DNA from: Bacteroidales bacterium Phil12 | GTDB lineage: Bacteria > Bacteroidota > Bacteroidia > Bacteroidales > P3 | Direction of reading: 5' to 3' | Length of the DNA: 64,000 nt | Assembly: GCA_002633275.1 (NCBI GenBank) | Contig: NWBO01000053.1 | Coordinates: forward strand, 331,099 to 395,098 | Shown: piece by piece, positions 36,179-48,815 of the stretch | How the letters are laid out: each line of letters opens with the position of its first letter | Numbering within the stretch: position 1 is the stretch's first letter | The notes under the pieces: model-generated | What the model was told of the DNA's origin: nothing | Seen by the model: only the letters and a program-made list of their open reading frames with translations | The model's database searches: none | Translations under genes and position numbers: made by a program

Positions 36179-36934
36179 ATGAAGTACCAAAAAGAGTTAC
36201 TCGTTACAAAGAAAACAGTTTTGAATCCTATGTGTTTTCTTTTGCATTTGAAAAGTGAAGAGCCTTTATGCAACATTCAAGCGGGACAATTTGTAAATAT
36301 ACTTGTCAAAGACATTGCCGATAGAATACTGCGCCGTCCTATAAGCATCCATGATGTGGATTACACCAATAATGAAATAATCGTCGTAGTTCAAAAAATC
36401 GGCAAAGCAACAACCAAACTCTCTCTAATCAACGAAGGCGATAAATTGGACGTTGTATTCCCTCTTGGCAACTCTTTCCCTCTTATAGGCGAGAAACCTC
36501 TTTTGATTGGCGGCGGTGTTGGAACGGCTCCCCTATATTATCTATCCAAAAAATTCAACGAAAACAATATCCGCCCGACTATCCTAATCGGTGCAAAAAC
36601 AAAAGACCAATTATTCCTTATAGATAAATACTCCGCTGTTGCTGACGTTTATATTTCCACCGAAGACGGTTCGGTGGGAGAAAAAGGTATGGTTACAACA
36701 AACAGCATTTTGAACCAACAATTCACTTCATATCTTACTTGCGGTCCTGCTCCAATGATGAAAGCCATAGCAATCGAGGCTCAAAAGCGTGGTGTGGATT
36801 GTTATGTATCTATGGAAAATCGTATGGCGTGCGGTATAGGTGCTTGTCTTTGTTGTGTAACCGCCACCACAAAAGGTAATGAGTGCGTTTGTACAGCAGG
36901 CCCTGTTTTTAATGCTAATGATATAAAATGGTAA
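36179..36934 (+). CDS. pyrK: Dihydroorotate dehydrogenase electron-transfer subunit
   Basis: This FAD and 2Fe-2S protein passes electrons from PyrD to NAD in pyrimidine synthesis. The FAD-binding part shows RILRRPISIHDVD, and the NAD-binding part GGGVGTAPLYYL. The C-terminal cluster ligands are four cysteines in CGIGACLCCVTATT and ECVCTAGP. Length of 251 residues is normal. The pyrD gene starts 3 bp after the stop codon, so the pair forms a class 1B enzyme operon, typical of anaerobes. Confidence 0.96.
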   Translation: MKYQKELLVTKKTVLNPMCFLLHLKSEEPLCNIQAGQFVNILVKDIADRILRRPISIHDVDYTNNEIIVVVQKIGKATTKLSLINEGDKLDVVFPLGNSFPLIGEKPLLIGGGVGTAPLYYLSKKFNENNIRPTILIGAKTKDQLFLIDKYSAVADVYISTEDGSVGEKGMVTTNSILNQQFTSYLTCGPAPMMKAIAIEAQKRGVDCYVSMENRMACGIGACLCCVTATTKGNECVCTAGPVFNANDIKW

Positions 36935-36937
36935 GAT

Positions 36938-37846
36938 ATGGACACAAGACTAAATACAACGATTGGTAACTTAAACCTTATTAATCCTGTAATGACAGCA
37001 TCCGGAACTTTCGGTTTCGGAGTGGAATACGAAAATTTCTTGGACTTGAACTCCTTGGGCGGATTTATTGTCAAAGGCACGACAGGTGAAAAACGCGAAG
37101 GTAATGCTTATCCCCGATTGGCGGAAACACCAAGCGGAATGATTAACGCCGTCGGTTTGCAAAACAAAGGAGTGGAATTTTTCTGCAAAAACATTTATCC
37201 GATAATCAAAGACAAAAACGAGAATATTATCGTCAATGTCTCGGGATCAAGTATCGAAGAATATTGCAAGGTTGCGGGAATGATTAATGATTTGGACACA
37301 ATCCCTGCAATAGAACTGAACATCTCTTGCCCTAATGTCAAACAAGGCGGTATGGGTTTCGGTGTTGATAAAGATATGGCAAAGGAAGTAGTAAGCGAAG
37401 TAAGAAAAGTTTATAAAAAACACCTCATCGTTAAACTTACGCCCAATGTTACCAATATCATCGACATCGCTCAAAGCGTTGAAAAGGCTGGAGCTGATTC
37501 TCTTTCGTTGATAAACACCGTTCTTGCTATGGCTGTCGATGCCGAGAAGCAACGTCCGTTGATTTCCACAATTACAGGCGGTTTGTCGGGCCCTGCAATA
37601 AAACCTATTGCCTTACGCTGCGTTTGGCAAGTGTCTCATAACGTCAATATACCAGTTATCGGTATTGGCGGCATCACTTCTGCGAGCGATGTAGTGGAAT
37701 TTATGCTTGTCGGGGCTTCTGCCGTTGAAATCGGCACGGCTAATTTTATCGACCCAAGCATCTGCAAAAAAATCATTGCCGACTTATCCGATTATTGCGA
37801 CCGTCATAAACTCAACTCCATAACCGAAATCATCGGCAAGATATAA
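36938..37846 (+). CDS. pyrD: Dihydroorotate dehydrogenase, class 1B catalytic subunit
   Basis: This FMN enzyme oxidises dihydroorotate to orotate. It shows NPVMTASGTFGFGVEYENF near the N-terminus, ELNISCPNVKQGGMGFG with the catalytic Cys of class 1 enzymes near residue 130, and the FMN-phosphate loop IPVIGIGGITSASDVVEF. There is no N-terminal membrane extension, which with the adjacent pyrK excludes class 2. Length of 302 residues is normal. Confidence 0.97.
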   Translation: MDTRLNTTIGNLNLINPVMTASGTFGFGVEYENFLDLNSLGGFIVKGTTGEKREGNAYPRLAETPSGMINAVGLQNKGVEFFCKNIYPIIKDKNENIIVNVSGSSIEEYCKVAGMINDLDTIPAIELNISCPNVKQGGMGFGVDKDMAKEVVSEVRKVYKKHLIVKLTPNVTNIIDIAQSVEKAGADSLSLINTVLAMAVDAEKQRPLISTITGGLSGPAIKPIALRCVWQVSHNVNIPVIGIGGITSASDVVEFMLVGASAVEIGTANFIDPSICKKIIADLSDYCDRHKLNSITEIIGKI

Positions 37847-37936
37847 AAACATTAATTGCTTTTTTGTTTCGGTTGTTTCGTTATAAGGCATCAATAATTT
37901 ATTATTCCTTGCCATTAAAAAGAAAGCCTCAAAACA

Positions 37937-38455
37937 ATGTTTCAAGACAAGATTTATTTGCATCATTACAAAAGTCCTTGCGGCGATATTATATTGGGAA
38001 GTTTCGACAACAAACTTTGTCTTTGTGATTGGGTTAATGGTAAAAACAGCAATACTACCAAAGAAAAAATCATCTCAACTTTGAAAGCAGATTGCCGTAA
38101 CGAAAGCGACGATGTTATTAAACGTGCCGTAGATCAATTAAACGAATACTTCAATAAGAGACGAAAAACGTTTGACATTCCTTTACTGTTCGTTGGAACG
38201 GAATTTCAGAAAAAGGTTTGGACTTGTCTGTTAAATATTCCCTACGGTTGCACGATTTCTTACTCCGAACAAGCCAAAATGATTAATAACCCGAACTCTG
38301 TTCGTGCTGTTGCCCACGCCAACAGCCTTAACGCAATATCTATATTCGCTCCTTGCCATAGGGTTATAGCAGCAAATAAAACTCTTGCAGGTTATGGCGG
38401 CGGTATTGAAACCAAAAAATTTCTTTTGAACTTGGAAGGAGTTACGCTGTTCTAA
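37937..38455 (+). CDS. ogt: Methylated-DNA-protein cysteine methyltransferase
   Basis: This suicide repair enzyme removes alkyl groups from O6-methylguanine. The acceptor-cysteine motif is FAPCHRVI near residue 138, followed by GYGGGIETKKFLLNLEG. The helix-turn-helix region FQKKVWTCLLNIPYGCTISY and the arginine-finger segment NSVRAVAHANSLN are present. At 172 residues it has the usual N-terminal ribonuclease-like domain plus catalytic domain, without an Ada regulatory part. It stands 90 bp after pyrD and is probably transcribed separately. Confidence 0.95.
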   Translation: MFQDKIYLHHYKSPCGDIILGSFDNKLCLCDWVNGKNSNTTKEKIISTLKADCRNESDDVIKRAVDQLNEYFNKRRKTFDIPLLFVGTEFQKKVWTCLLNIPYGCTISYSEQAKMINNPNSVRAVAHANSLNAISIFAPCHRVIAANKTLAGYGGGIETKKFLLNLEGVTLF

Positions 38456-38546
38456 TGATTTATAATTTATCAAAGGTTTTCACTTGAAAGTCATAAATAA
38501 CAAAACAATCATATTCGCATTAACAATCAAAACATCATATAACAAA

Positions 38547-39179
38547 ATGAAAAAATATATATTTTTATTAACCATTATCGTATTAATGTCTTCGTGTTCG
38601 GTATTCAAAAAATCTTCAAGTAATAAAAAATCCTCAAAGACCGAACAAACATCAAAGACACATCAAGCCGATAAAGACACATCAAAGAAAATCGCACCAT
38701 ACACCACTTGCACTTTCAAGGCTAAAACAAATTTCAAAGGTATGCCTGTAACGGCAACAGTACGCACAACATTCGACAGCATCCTGTGGGTTTCCGGTTC
38801 GTCCCTTGGTATTGAGGCGTTGAGGGTTAAAGCCACAAGGGATTCGATATATGCCATTGACAAATTAAACAAACGAAACATTCAATATTCGTATGCTCGG
38901 GCAAGTTCGGCGTTAGGTATGCCGTTAAGTTTTGACTTTATCCAAGATTTATTTACCGACACTACCCTTGTCAAATCATACAACACCGCTCAATTCAAAG
39001 GAACTATCGTTAAGAAATTAACTAAAATCGACGGCATTTCACTTCCCGAAGAAGTAATTATTGACGGCAATATTATGGGTAGCAATCAAAAAATAAAACT
39101 CACGATAAGTAATTACCGCCTTAATGTTAAAACCGACTACCCCTTTGATTTCATTCAAGGTTATAAGGACAAAAAATAA
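38547..39179 (+). CDS. DUF4292 lipoprotein
   Basis: The ATG at 38547 gives MKKYIFLLTIIVLMSSCSVF, a lipoprotein signal with Cys at residue 17. An upstream ATG at 38484 would only add 21 residues before it and is rejected. A Ser/Lys-rich linker (KKSSSNKKSSKTEQTSK) leads to a beta-rich domain matching DUF4292 in style (FKAKTNFKGMPVTATVRTTF, then ILWVSGSSLGIEALRVKAT). The family resembles the LolA/LolB lipoprotein-carrier fold and occurs in Bacteroidota. The biochemical role is not established. Confidence 0.8.
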   Translation: MKKYIFLLTIIVLMSSCSVFKKSSSNKKSSKTEQTSKTHQADKDTSKKIAPYTTCTFKAKTNFKGMPVTATVRTTFDSILWVSGSSLGIEALRVKATRDSIYAIDKLNKRNIQYSYARASSALGMPLSFDFIQDLFTDTTLVKSYNTAQFKGTIVKKLTKIDGISLPEEVIIDGNIMGSNQKIKLTISNYRLNVKTDYPFDFIQGYKDKK

Positions 39180-39221
39180 AGGAATAATCATCTCGCTTTA
39201 ATAATATCACTAACCGCAAAA

Positions 39222-39300
39222 TCAGTGTTAAACATTAGTAAATTAGTCTCAGTAATTAATTTATTAGTGTTAAACACTAATTTTTTAGTTTCAGTTAAAA
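39222..39300. repeat. 21-bp-period repeat array, intergenic
   Basis: Cores begin at 39228 (TTAAACA), 39249 (TCAGTAA), 39270 (TTAAACA) and 39291 (TCAGTTA), exactly 21 bp apart. Two unit types alternate. The third unit contains the near palindrome TTAGTGTTAAACACTAA. The same two types occur in polA. Confidence 0.9.
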
Positions 39301-39525
39301 AGAAAACGATTTTAATTACAGCAATTTTGAATAGCGATATTATGACAATTTCTTGACTATCCTAAAACGCTTTTTCAAAAATTGGAAAAATCGCAAGACT
39401 AAAAGCCGTAGAGAATTAACAAAAGAATATTTTTAATAAACATAAGTCCAAAACGACAATAATAAAAACGACAGCAAATTAATAAAAGATTGTTTTCAAT
39501 GAATAAATACCTACTACGCTGAAAC

Positions 39526-39560
39526 AAAAACCTGCGACGCTAATTGCATCGCAGGTTTTT
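39526..39560 (-). terminator. Terminator of tRNA-Cys, possibly bidirectional
   Basis: AAAAACCTGCGA (39526-39537) and TCGCAGGTTTTT (39549-39560) form a perfect 12-bp stem with T-tracts on both strands. It follows tRNA-Cys on the minus strand and could also stop plus-strand transcripts. Confidence 0.88.
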
Positions 39561-39576
39561 TAGTCTCCCCTCTTTG

Positions 39577-39647
39577 AGGTCTCTTCCAGATTCGAACTGG
39601 AGTAAACGGTTTTGCAGACCGGCACCTAGCCACTCGGTCAAGAGACC
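39577..39647 (-). tRNA. tRNA-Cys (GCA)
   Basis: The minus strand gives acceptor arms GGTCTCT and AGAGACC with discriminator T (U73, as expected for tRNA-Cys). The anticodon arm reads CCGGT CTGCAAA ACCG-like, and the T-arm contains GTTCGAATC. The anticodon GCA lies at 39615-39613. CCA is not encoded. Confidence 0.95.
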
Positions 39648-39664
39648 TGTCGTTTTTCAGTGTG

Positions 39665-39695
39665 CAAAATTACAAAGTTTTTCGTTACCACCAAA
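39665..39695 (-). promoter_or_regulatory. Promoter of tRNA-Cys
   Basis: On the minus strand TTTG (39695-39692), a 19-bp spacer and TAATTTTG (39672-39665) match the consensus, 18 bp before the tRNA. The layout closely resembles the tRNA-Phe promoter at 3955-3986. Confidence 0.75.
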
Positions 39696-39767
39696 ATTTT
39701 TTTGGTTTTTTGTTGAAAAATAGTTGCGAAACCTTGCAATCAACCTGCAAAACCTGTTATTATTTTC

Positions 39768-43330
<3,563 letters not shown>

Positions 43331-43453
43331 TTCGTTTTTCGTTTAACAATTAACTCTTTGAAATGAATAAGCACAACTCCAATTTGAACACCTATACAAT
43401 CAACGATTTATAATTTCAATTTATTTTCATTTCATAATATATAACGCATTAAT

Positions 43454-44617
43454 TTATCTACTCAAAAGATTTTCCAAATATTGCTTTGCTTTATGTTCAT
43501 CAATATCATTTTTAAATAACTCTGTTTTCAAAATATTGTTCAAATGTTTGCCGGAAAACTGAACAACACCTCTACTTGTCCTTCCCGCCCAATGATGTTG
43601 AACTATTGAAGCATCTATTAACTCACTATGATAAACAGAACAAAGCACCGTGTTCAATATTCCCTTTTCATTAACTCCTATAAAGAAGAAAAAGAATACT
43701 ACATTACCCTCAGACATTTTAGTCAAAAACTTATCAATATTGTATGCTTTGGGTGCAGAATTAAGATATATTACTTTTGTTTTTATATCCGTCAAGGTAT
43801 TGCAATCTCCAAAAACTCTTGCATAATCTCCCAATTCATCATGAGTTTCAATTGACGGAATATTGTGGTTTTCATTCTTCAAAGAACGGTATATACCCTC
43901 CCTTGTCGTATCGTCTGTTGTTATAAGATATTCAATAAGTCGTCCTCTAATATTAACATTCTCTATATGAGAAGCAATTAATATTGCGTCTTCACATTTT
44001 TTGCATCTTTCATTCAAATCATTATTCAATTCAATTAAATTTAGGCTATTAACAAATTTCTCTGCCAACGCCACAGAATTTAATATATTTGCTCGTTGCG
44101 TATCGTCAGGCTCAAATTTTTTTGCCGTCGGCTTAATATCGGAGGATGCTTCAACTAATCTTAATAGATTATCCTCCCAATCCAATCCTGAATGAATGGT
44201 AAAGAGTTCTTCAAAGTTTTCCGGGCAATTACTTAAATTATTAAACTCTTTAATAATATCACTTCCATTGAAACTACCTACAATATTATTAACACTAAGG
44301 TCTTTTGAACTATGACTTATTTTTTTTAGGAACGTAGTATTCGCTAAATACATAACATTATCCCCATTACTTCTTACCAATATCACAAAAAAAGGTCTAT
44401 TATCGTATTTTTGGAGCATTGAAAGGGATAAGACGGTATTTGAAAACGAACCTTTTTTTGAATAACTAACACGCACTGCAAATGATGAAGAGTAATAAAC
44501 TCTTCTATCCCGCGTCAGTTTATATTTGTTGCTTATATAAGCAATCAACATTTCTTTATTGTTCTTAGGTGCAGACGTCATCACATCACACACAAAGTCC
44601 TTAGTTATTCTGTCCAT
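43454..44617 (-). CDS. Putative restriction endonuclease partner of the adjacent methyltransferase
   Basis: I do not recognise a named family in this 387-residue protein. It begins MDRITKDFVCDVMTSAPKNN and has a central helical part (NIRGRLIEYLITTDDTTREG) and a C-terminal block, IVQHHWAGRTSRGVVQFSGK. The methyltransferase gene lies 8 bp upstream in the same direction, and both are enclosed by 49-bp direct repeats. The gene is therefore most likely the cognate restriction enzyme; this is inference from context. No PD-(D/E)xK or HNH motif is obvious by eye. Confidence 0.6.
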   Translation of the reverse strand: MDRITKDFVCDVMTSAPKNNKEMLIAYISNKYKLTRDRRVYYSSSFAVRVSYSKKGSFSNTVLSLSMLQKYDNRPFFVILVRSNGDNVMYLANTTFLKKISHSSKDLSVNNIVGSFNGSDIIKEFNNLSNCPENFEELFTIHSGLDWEDNLLRLVEASSDIKPTAKKFEPDDTQRANILNSVALAEKFVNSLNLIELNNDLNERCKKCEDAILIASHIENVNIRGRLIEYLITTDDTTREGIYRSLKNENHNIPSIETHDELGDYARVFGDCNTLTDIKTKVIYLNSAPKAYNIDKFLTKMSEGNVVFFFFFIGVNEKGILNTVLCSVYHSELIDASIVQHHWAGRTSRGVVQFSGKHLNNILKTELFKNDIDEHKAKQYLENLLSR

Positions 44618-44625
44618 TTTTTTGT

Positions 44626-45627
44626 TTAGAATAATGATGTTTCCATAATGTAATTCGGTTTTCTACTCTCGCGATTAGAAGCCACTTTTTGCTTATTCAA
44701 TGTATTTCTTTCCCAAAAATAACTACCTTTATATCCCTGAATAGAATTGTCGTTACTCGCCATTTCTAATCGTTTTGCCGCCCAAAGACAATAAGTTTCG
44801 TTAATCTCTACACCTAAATATTTCCTACCTAATTTTTTTGCGGTTACACATGTCGTACCACTTCCCATAAAAGGATCAAAAATAATATCCCCCGATTTTG
44901 ATGAAGCCAAAATCAATTTAGCAATAAGTTTTTCGGGTTTTTGTGTGGGGTGATCCGTATTTTCAGGCATTGACCAAAAAGGTATGCTTATGTCGTCCCA
45001 AAAATTTGACGGATAAGTTATCCTAAAATTACCCTCTTCCGTCTCAGTCCAGTCCTTGGGTTTCCCGTCTATCTTATAAGGTGCAATGACCTGCCGTTTC
45101 ATTTTCACGGCTTCGACATCAAAATAATAGTTATTCTTATCATTAACGGCAAACCATATATCTTCCATTGCATTTTTCCAATTATTTTTTGCACCCCTAC
45201 CTTTTTCTCTCTGCCACGTTATTCTGTTAAGAATTGTAAGTTTCTCTGAAATCACTTTCTGTTGAACAGAAGAACATTTCCAATCTCCACACATATACAA
45301 TGTACCATTGGTTTTCAGTTTAGCACATACTTTATCAAACCAACTACGCAAATAACTTTCGTAATCAGTATCGGACATAGCTTTAAATCTTCCGCCGTTA
45401 AAATCCTTATCTAAATTATATGGCGGATCAATAATAATGACATCAGCATATTGATTAGGAATTTTATCTATTACTTCAAACAAATCGCCATTAATAAGTT
45501 GATTTGCCATTATACCATTCTTTTCAATATCTTCTGATGTGATTACCGACTTTCTATAATATTCCTCTTCCTCTTTTGAAAGCAAAAGTGTCCTATTCCG
45601 TTCGGCTCTTATCTTTGTATCTGCCAT
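44626..45627 (-). CDS. DNA methyltransferase of a type II R-M system (beta class)
   Basis: This N4-cytosine or N6-adenine methyltransferase shows the catalytic motif IV first (VIIIDPPYNLDKDFNGG near residue 64) and the SAM-binding motif I later (FDPFMGSGTTCVTAKKLGRK near residue 247), the beta-class order. The region between should hold target recognition (RITWQREKGRGAKNNWKNA). HPTQKPEKL is also typical. The length of 333 residues is normal. It precedes the putative restriction gene by 8 bp and has a promoter-like TAACTTTG on the minus strand at 45738-45731. Confidence 0.94.
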   Translation of the reverse strand: MADTKIRAERNRTLLLSKEEEEYYRKSVITSEDIEKNGIMANQLINGDLFEVIDKIPNQYADVIIIDPPYNLDKDFNGGRFKAMSDTDYESYLRSWFDKVCAKLKTNGTLYMCGDWKCSSVQQKVISEKLTILNRITWQREKGRGAKNNWKNAMEDIWFAVNDKNNYYFDVEAVKMKRQVIAPYKIDGKPKDWTETEEGNFRITYPSNFWDDISIPFWSMPENTDHPTQKPEKLIAKLILASSKSGDIIFDPFMGSGTTCVTAKKLGRKYLGVEINETYCLWAAKRLEMASNDNSIQGYKGSYFWERNTLNKQKVASNRESRKPNYIMETSLF

Positions 45628-45730
45628 ATTGATAGTTTTTATTCTTATATCTACAATCCCACAATTTATTTGATAGACGATATTTATTTATTTTTGCTAC
45701 AACCTATAAAATAAGTTACATACATCTTTA

Positions 45731-45738
45731 CAAAGTTA
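45731..45738 (-). promoter_or_regulatory. -7 promoter element of the second R-M system
   Basis: The minus strand reads TAACTTTG about 105 bp before the methyltransferase ATG, inside the region enclosed by the direct repeats. The -33 element is not clear. Confidence 0.45.
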
Positions 45739-45777
45739 TTATTTATTCTCTAAACAACATCTCCTATTTTACGTTTA

Positions 45778-45810
45778 TTAGTGTTTAACACTAATTTTCT
45801 AATATCGCTA
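45778..45810. repeat. 21-bp-period repeat, short copy
   Basis: The near palindrome TTAGTGTTTAACACTAA has its core at 45784, and the TCGCTAT unit follows at 45805, exactly 21 bp later. This is the same pair of units as at the right end of the 43.3 kb array. Confidence 0.8.
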
Positions 45811-45833
45811 TTCGTTTTTCGCTTAACAATTAA
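45785..45833. repeat. Right 49-bp direct repeat framing the R-M cassette
   Basis: This segment matches 43305-43353 at 47 of 49 positions. The differences are at 45799 (C for A) and 45822 (C for T). It lies 17 bp before the 3' end of comM. Confidence 0.9.
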
Positions 45834-45849
45834 GAAATTTATCTATCGT

Positions 45850-47391
45850 TTATCTACCCCAGCTTTCTCTATCAAGGCTGCGGTAATTTATCGCTTCGGC
45901 GATGTGATTAGGCTGAATGTCTTTCTCTCCTTCCAAATCGGCAATGGTTCTCGATACTTTCAAAATCCTATCGTATGCACGTGCCGAAAGACCGAGTTTG
46001 GTCATTGCATTTTTAATTAAGTTGGAAGATTGCTCGCTTATAACGCAAAACTCTTTCATAAGTTTTGGCGTCATTTGAGCATTGCAATGAATGTTTTCAA
46101 GTCCCGCAAATCTCTCTTTTTGTATTTTTCTTGCCGCAACAACCCTCTGGCGTATCACTTCGCTTCTCTCACCTACACGTTTATCAGATAATTCCTTGAA
46201 AGGAACTGGCACTACTTCAATCTGAATATCTATCCTATCCAACAATGGCCCGCTCACCTTTCCCATATATCTACTCACCGCTCCCGGACTGCATGTACAA
46301 GGAACGGTTGGGTGATTGTAATATCCGCAAGGACATGGATTCATTGCCGCAACAAGCATAAAAGATGCGGGATATTCCGTCGTTTGCTTGGTTCGTGATA
46401 TGGTTATCACACGTTCCTCCATCGGCTGTCGCAAAACTTCCAAAACGGTACGCTTAAATTCAGGTAATTCATCTAAGAATAATACCCCGTTATGGGCAAG
46501 TGATATTTCGCCCGGTTGTGGATATGTCCCTCCTCCGACTAATGCAACGTCGCTTATAGTATGATGAGGCGAGCGAAAAGGTCTTACACTTACCAACGAC
46601 GAACGCGACCCCATTTTCCCGGCAACGGAATGGATTTTTGTAGTTTCAAGACTTTCTTCCAAAGTCAATGGCGGTAAAATACTAGGCAGTCGTTTGGCAA
46701 GCATGGTCTTACCACTTCCCGGAGCTCCGATAAGCAACACATTATGCGAACCTGCTGCCGCAACCTCCATTGCACGTTTGATATTTTCCTGTCCTTTAAC
46801 GTCCGAAAAATCCAAGTCATAACTTTCAAGACCTTTCTCAAATTCTTTTTCAATATCTATAACTTCTTTCTCGATTGTTTCAGAACCGTTAAAGAAATTT
46901 ATTACCTGCATTATGTTATCCACACCCAAGACGTCCAATCCTTGAACGATTGCTGCTTCTTTGGCATTGGTCTTTGGAAGAATAAATCCCTTAAAACCCT
47001 CTTTCTTTGCCTGCATAGCTATCGGCAACGCCCCTTTTATGGAACGCAGAGTGCCGTCCAAGGATAGTTCTCCCATGATAAGATATTCTTTCAACCTGTC
47101 GGCGTCAGCTATTTGCTCGTTTGCAGCCAATATACCTACGGCTATGGTAAGGTCATACGCACTGCCTTCTTTTTTAATGTCGGCAGGAGCCATATTGATT
47201 ATTATTTTCTTACCCGGTATGCGATAGCCGTAACTATTCAAGGCGGAAGAAATTCGTTGTTGGGATTCTTTGACAGCATTATCGGGCAAACCGACAAGGA
47301 AAAAATTTATTCCTTGCTCAACAGCCACCTCAACCGTTACTGTCGTTGCTATTATTCCCTGTATTGCGCTTCCGAATGTCTTTACTAACAT
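45850..47391 (-). CDS. comM: YifB/ComM family Mg-chelatase-like AAA+ ATPase
   Basis: ComM is a hexameric branch-migration helicase that helps integrate incoming DNA during transformation. The N-terminal Lon-protease-like fold is followed by Walker A (LLIGAPGSGKTMLAKRLPS near residue 216), Walker B (NGVLFLDELPEF) and the C-terminal Mg-chelatase segment with cysteines (MNPCPCGYYNHPTVPC). Length of 513 residues is normal. The presence of ComM together with two R-M systems is compatible with a naturally DNA-acquiring organism, although ComM alone does not prove competence. Confidence 0.96.
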   Translation of the reverse strand: MLVKTFGSAIQGIIATTVTVEVAVEQGINFFLVGLPDNAVKESQQRISSALNSYGYRIPGKKIIINMAPADIKKEGSAYDLTIAVGILAANEQIADADRLKEYLIMGELSLDGTLRSIKGALPIAMQAKKEGFKGFILPKTNAKEAAIVQGLDVLGVDNIMQVINFFNGSETIEKEVIDIEKEFEKGLESYDLDFSDVKGQENIKRAMEVAAAGSHNVLLIGAPGSGKTMLAKRLPSILPPLTLEESLETTKIHSVAGKMGSRSSLVSVRPFRSPHHTISDVALVGGGTYPQPGEISLAHNGVLFLDELPEFKRTVLEVLRQPMEERVITISRTKQTTEYPASFMLVAAMNPCPCGYYNHPTVPCTCSPGAVSRYMGKVSGPLLDRIDIQIEVVPVPFKELSDKRVGERSEVIRQRVVAARKIQKERFAGLENIHCNAQMTPKLMKEFCVISEQSSNLIKNAMTKLGLSARAYDRILKVSRTIADLEGEKDIQPNHIAEAINYRSLDRESWGR

Positions 47392-47439
47392 AATGGTCGT
47401 AATATTTCGTATCTATAATATTTAAGTTTTATTCAAATT

Positions 47440-47533
47440 AGTTTTAATAACCAATAAATTAATCATTAACACTATTTTATCAGTCTCTCACATTATTTTG
47501 CTAATTACTCACACGATTTTAATAATTACTGCA
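47440..47533. repeat. 21-bp-period repeat array, intergenic
   Basis: Cores begin at 47444 (TTAATAA), 47465 (ATTAACA), 47486 (TCTCACA), 47507 (ACTCACA) and 47528 (ACTGCAT), exactly 21 bp apart. The last unit overlaps the final codons of the DUF4296 gene. The TCTCACA units are the reverse complement of the TGTGAGA unit type seen at 50.05 and 58.9 kb. Confidence 0.8.
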
Positions 47534-47858
47534 TTGCTTTTTCCAAAATCACTTTCATCGTTTTTTCGTCTTGAAAATAAATTTTCAAATCGTGGCGATA
47601 AGTTTCCAAATCCGTTTTATAGTGTTTTAGTATGGAGATTGCGTAATCGGATTTCACGCTTTGATAATCCACCGAGTCCTTATCGATTGACGAAAGCATA
47701 TATTCGGATTTTTGCATATCACGTATAATGCTTGCCATGGTATCGACGGAAATTGTTACGTCCAATGGTTGTTTTTCTTTCTTTGAACAACAAGTTACTA
47801 TCGCTATCAACAGCAAGCAAAATACAATTCTTAATATTTTATGCAGTTTGTGTTTCAT
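47526..47858 (-). CDS. DUF4296 lipoprotein
   Basis: This 110-residue protein has a lipoprotein signal (MKHKLHKILRIVFCLLLIAI, then VTCCSKKE). The small helical domain (SVDTMASIIRDMQKSEYMLS onward to FQDEKTMKVILEKAMQ) fits DUF4296, a Bacteroidota-only family of unknown function. Its C-terminal codons overlap the edge of a 21-bp repeat array. It lies 21 bp downstream of the nucleoside phosphorylase gene on the same strand, so the two are probably cotranscribed. Confidence 0.8.
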   Translation of the reverse strand: MKHKLHKILRIVFCLLLIAIVTCCSKKEKQPLDVTISVDTMASIIRDMQKSEYMLSSIDKDSVDYQSVKSDYAISILKHYKTDLETYRHDLKIYFQDEKTMKVILEKAMQ

Positions 47859-47879
47859 TTTTACGCGTCAAAAAAACAA

Positions 47880-48776
47880 TCAAATCCTATTCAACACCGT
47901 TTCTATCAGCTGACTCATCGATTGATGATAATCCTTTGCGAATGTTCCCTGTTCTCGGTTGGCTACAACGTTGCAAATCGTAAGGGCATTATGTCCTAAG
48001 TTTTGCGCAAGGCAATACAATGATGATGTCTCCATTTCATAATTTGTTACCTTGTAACCATCAAAAGAGAACTTCGGTAATTTCTCATTTATCGTGTTAT
48101 CTCTAAGTGGCAGACGTATCATTCTACCTTGCGGACCATAAAATCCCGGAGCCGTTATCGTTATTCCCTTCGGCATATCAAAAGCAATCTTGTCCAAAAG
48201 TGTGTCATTGGCTTTGCAAGCATAAGGTGTAGGCAATGGTGAAGACCAATCCATAAATTTTACGAACTCTTTTTGCAAATCTTCACACATAACACCTTGA
48301 CGACTATCGTAAAACCACATCATTCCGTCAATACCCACAACATATTTTGAACATATGTAAGAATTGATGTCCATATCCTTTTGCATAGCACCTGTTGTCC
48401 CCAAACGGATAAGATTTAACGCTACGTGCTTATCATTAATCGTTCGAGTTTTAAGGTTAATGTTTTTGCAGGCATCAAGTTCGGTTATTACTATATCAAG
48501 ATTATCAACGCCCATACCTGTACTCATTGCCGTGATACGCTTGCCTTTGTACGTACCTGTATGCGAAACAATCTCCCTATTATCTTTCTTGAACTCTATT
48601 TCATCAAAAAAATCACTTACAACACTAACCCTTTTAGGGTCGCCTACCAATATTATATTTTCAGCCAATTGCTCCGGGAACAATCGTATATGGTAAAGAC
48701 TGCCGTCATCTGCAAGAGTAAGTTCAGAGGCCTTTAATTGATTTTCATCTTTCAAATCTGGGTGTGAAGCATTCAT
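47880..48776 (-). CDS. udp: Nucleoside phosphorylase, uridine phosphorylase-like
   Basis: The enzyme cleaves a nucleoside with phosphate to base and ribose-1-phosphate. Phosphate-binding GDPKRVSVVS near residue 43, the glycine-rich RLGTTGAMQ near residue 128 and the ribose-binding Glu-containing NYEMETSSLYCLAQ near residue 248 place it in the PNP/UDP family I. The sequence is closest to uridine phosphorylases by my reading, but adenosine or other nucleosides cannot be excluded. Length of 298 residues is normal for the Bacteroidota type. Confidence 0.88.
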   Translation of the reverse strand: MNASHPDLKDENQLKASELTLADDGSLYHIRLFPEQLAENIILVGDPKRVSVVSDFFDEIEFKKDNREIVSHTGTYKGKRITAMSTGMGVDNLDIVITELDACKNINLKTRTINDKHVALNLIRLGTTGAMQKDMDINSYICSKYVVGIDGMMWFYDSRQGVMCEDLQKEFVKFMDWSSPLPTPYACKANDTLLDKIAFDMPKGITITAPGFYGPQGRMIRLPLRDNTINEKLPKFSFDGYKVTNYEMETSSLYCLAQNLGHNALTICNVVANREQGTFAKDYHQSMSQLIETVLNRI

Positions 48777-48815
48777 AATTTTCAGTTTCTTATTAGTTGT
48801 TTTGCTATATGTGGA

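Noticed and set aside
39222..39300. Arrays of rho-independent terminators
   Set aside because: Single units are near palindromes, but they lack GC-rich stems, lie also between divergent promoters and inside genes, and true terminators with GC stems are found separately at several of these loci.
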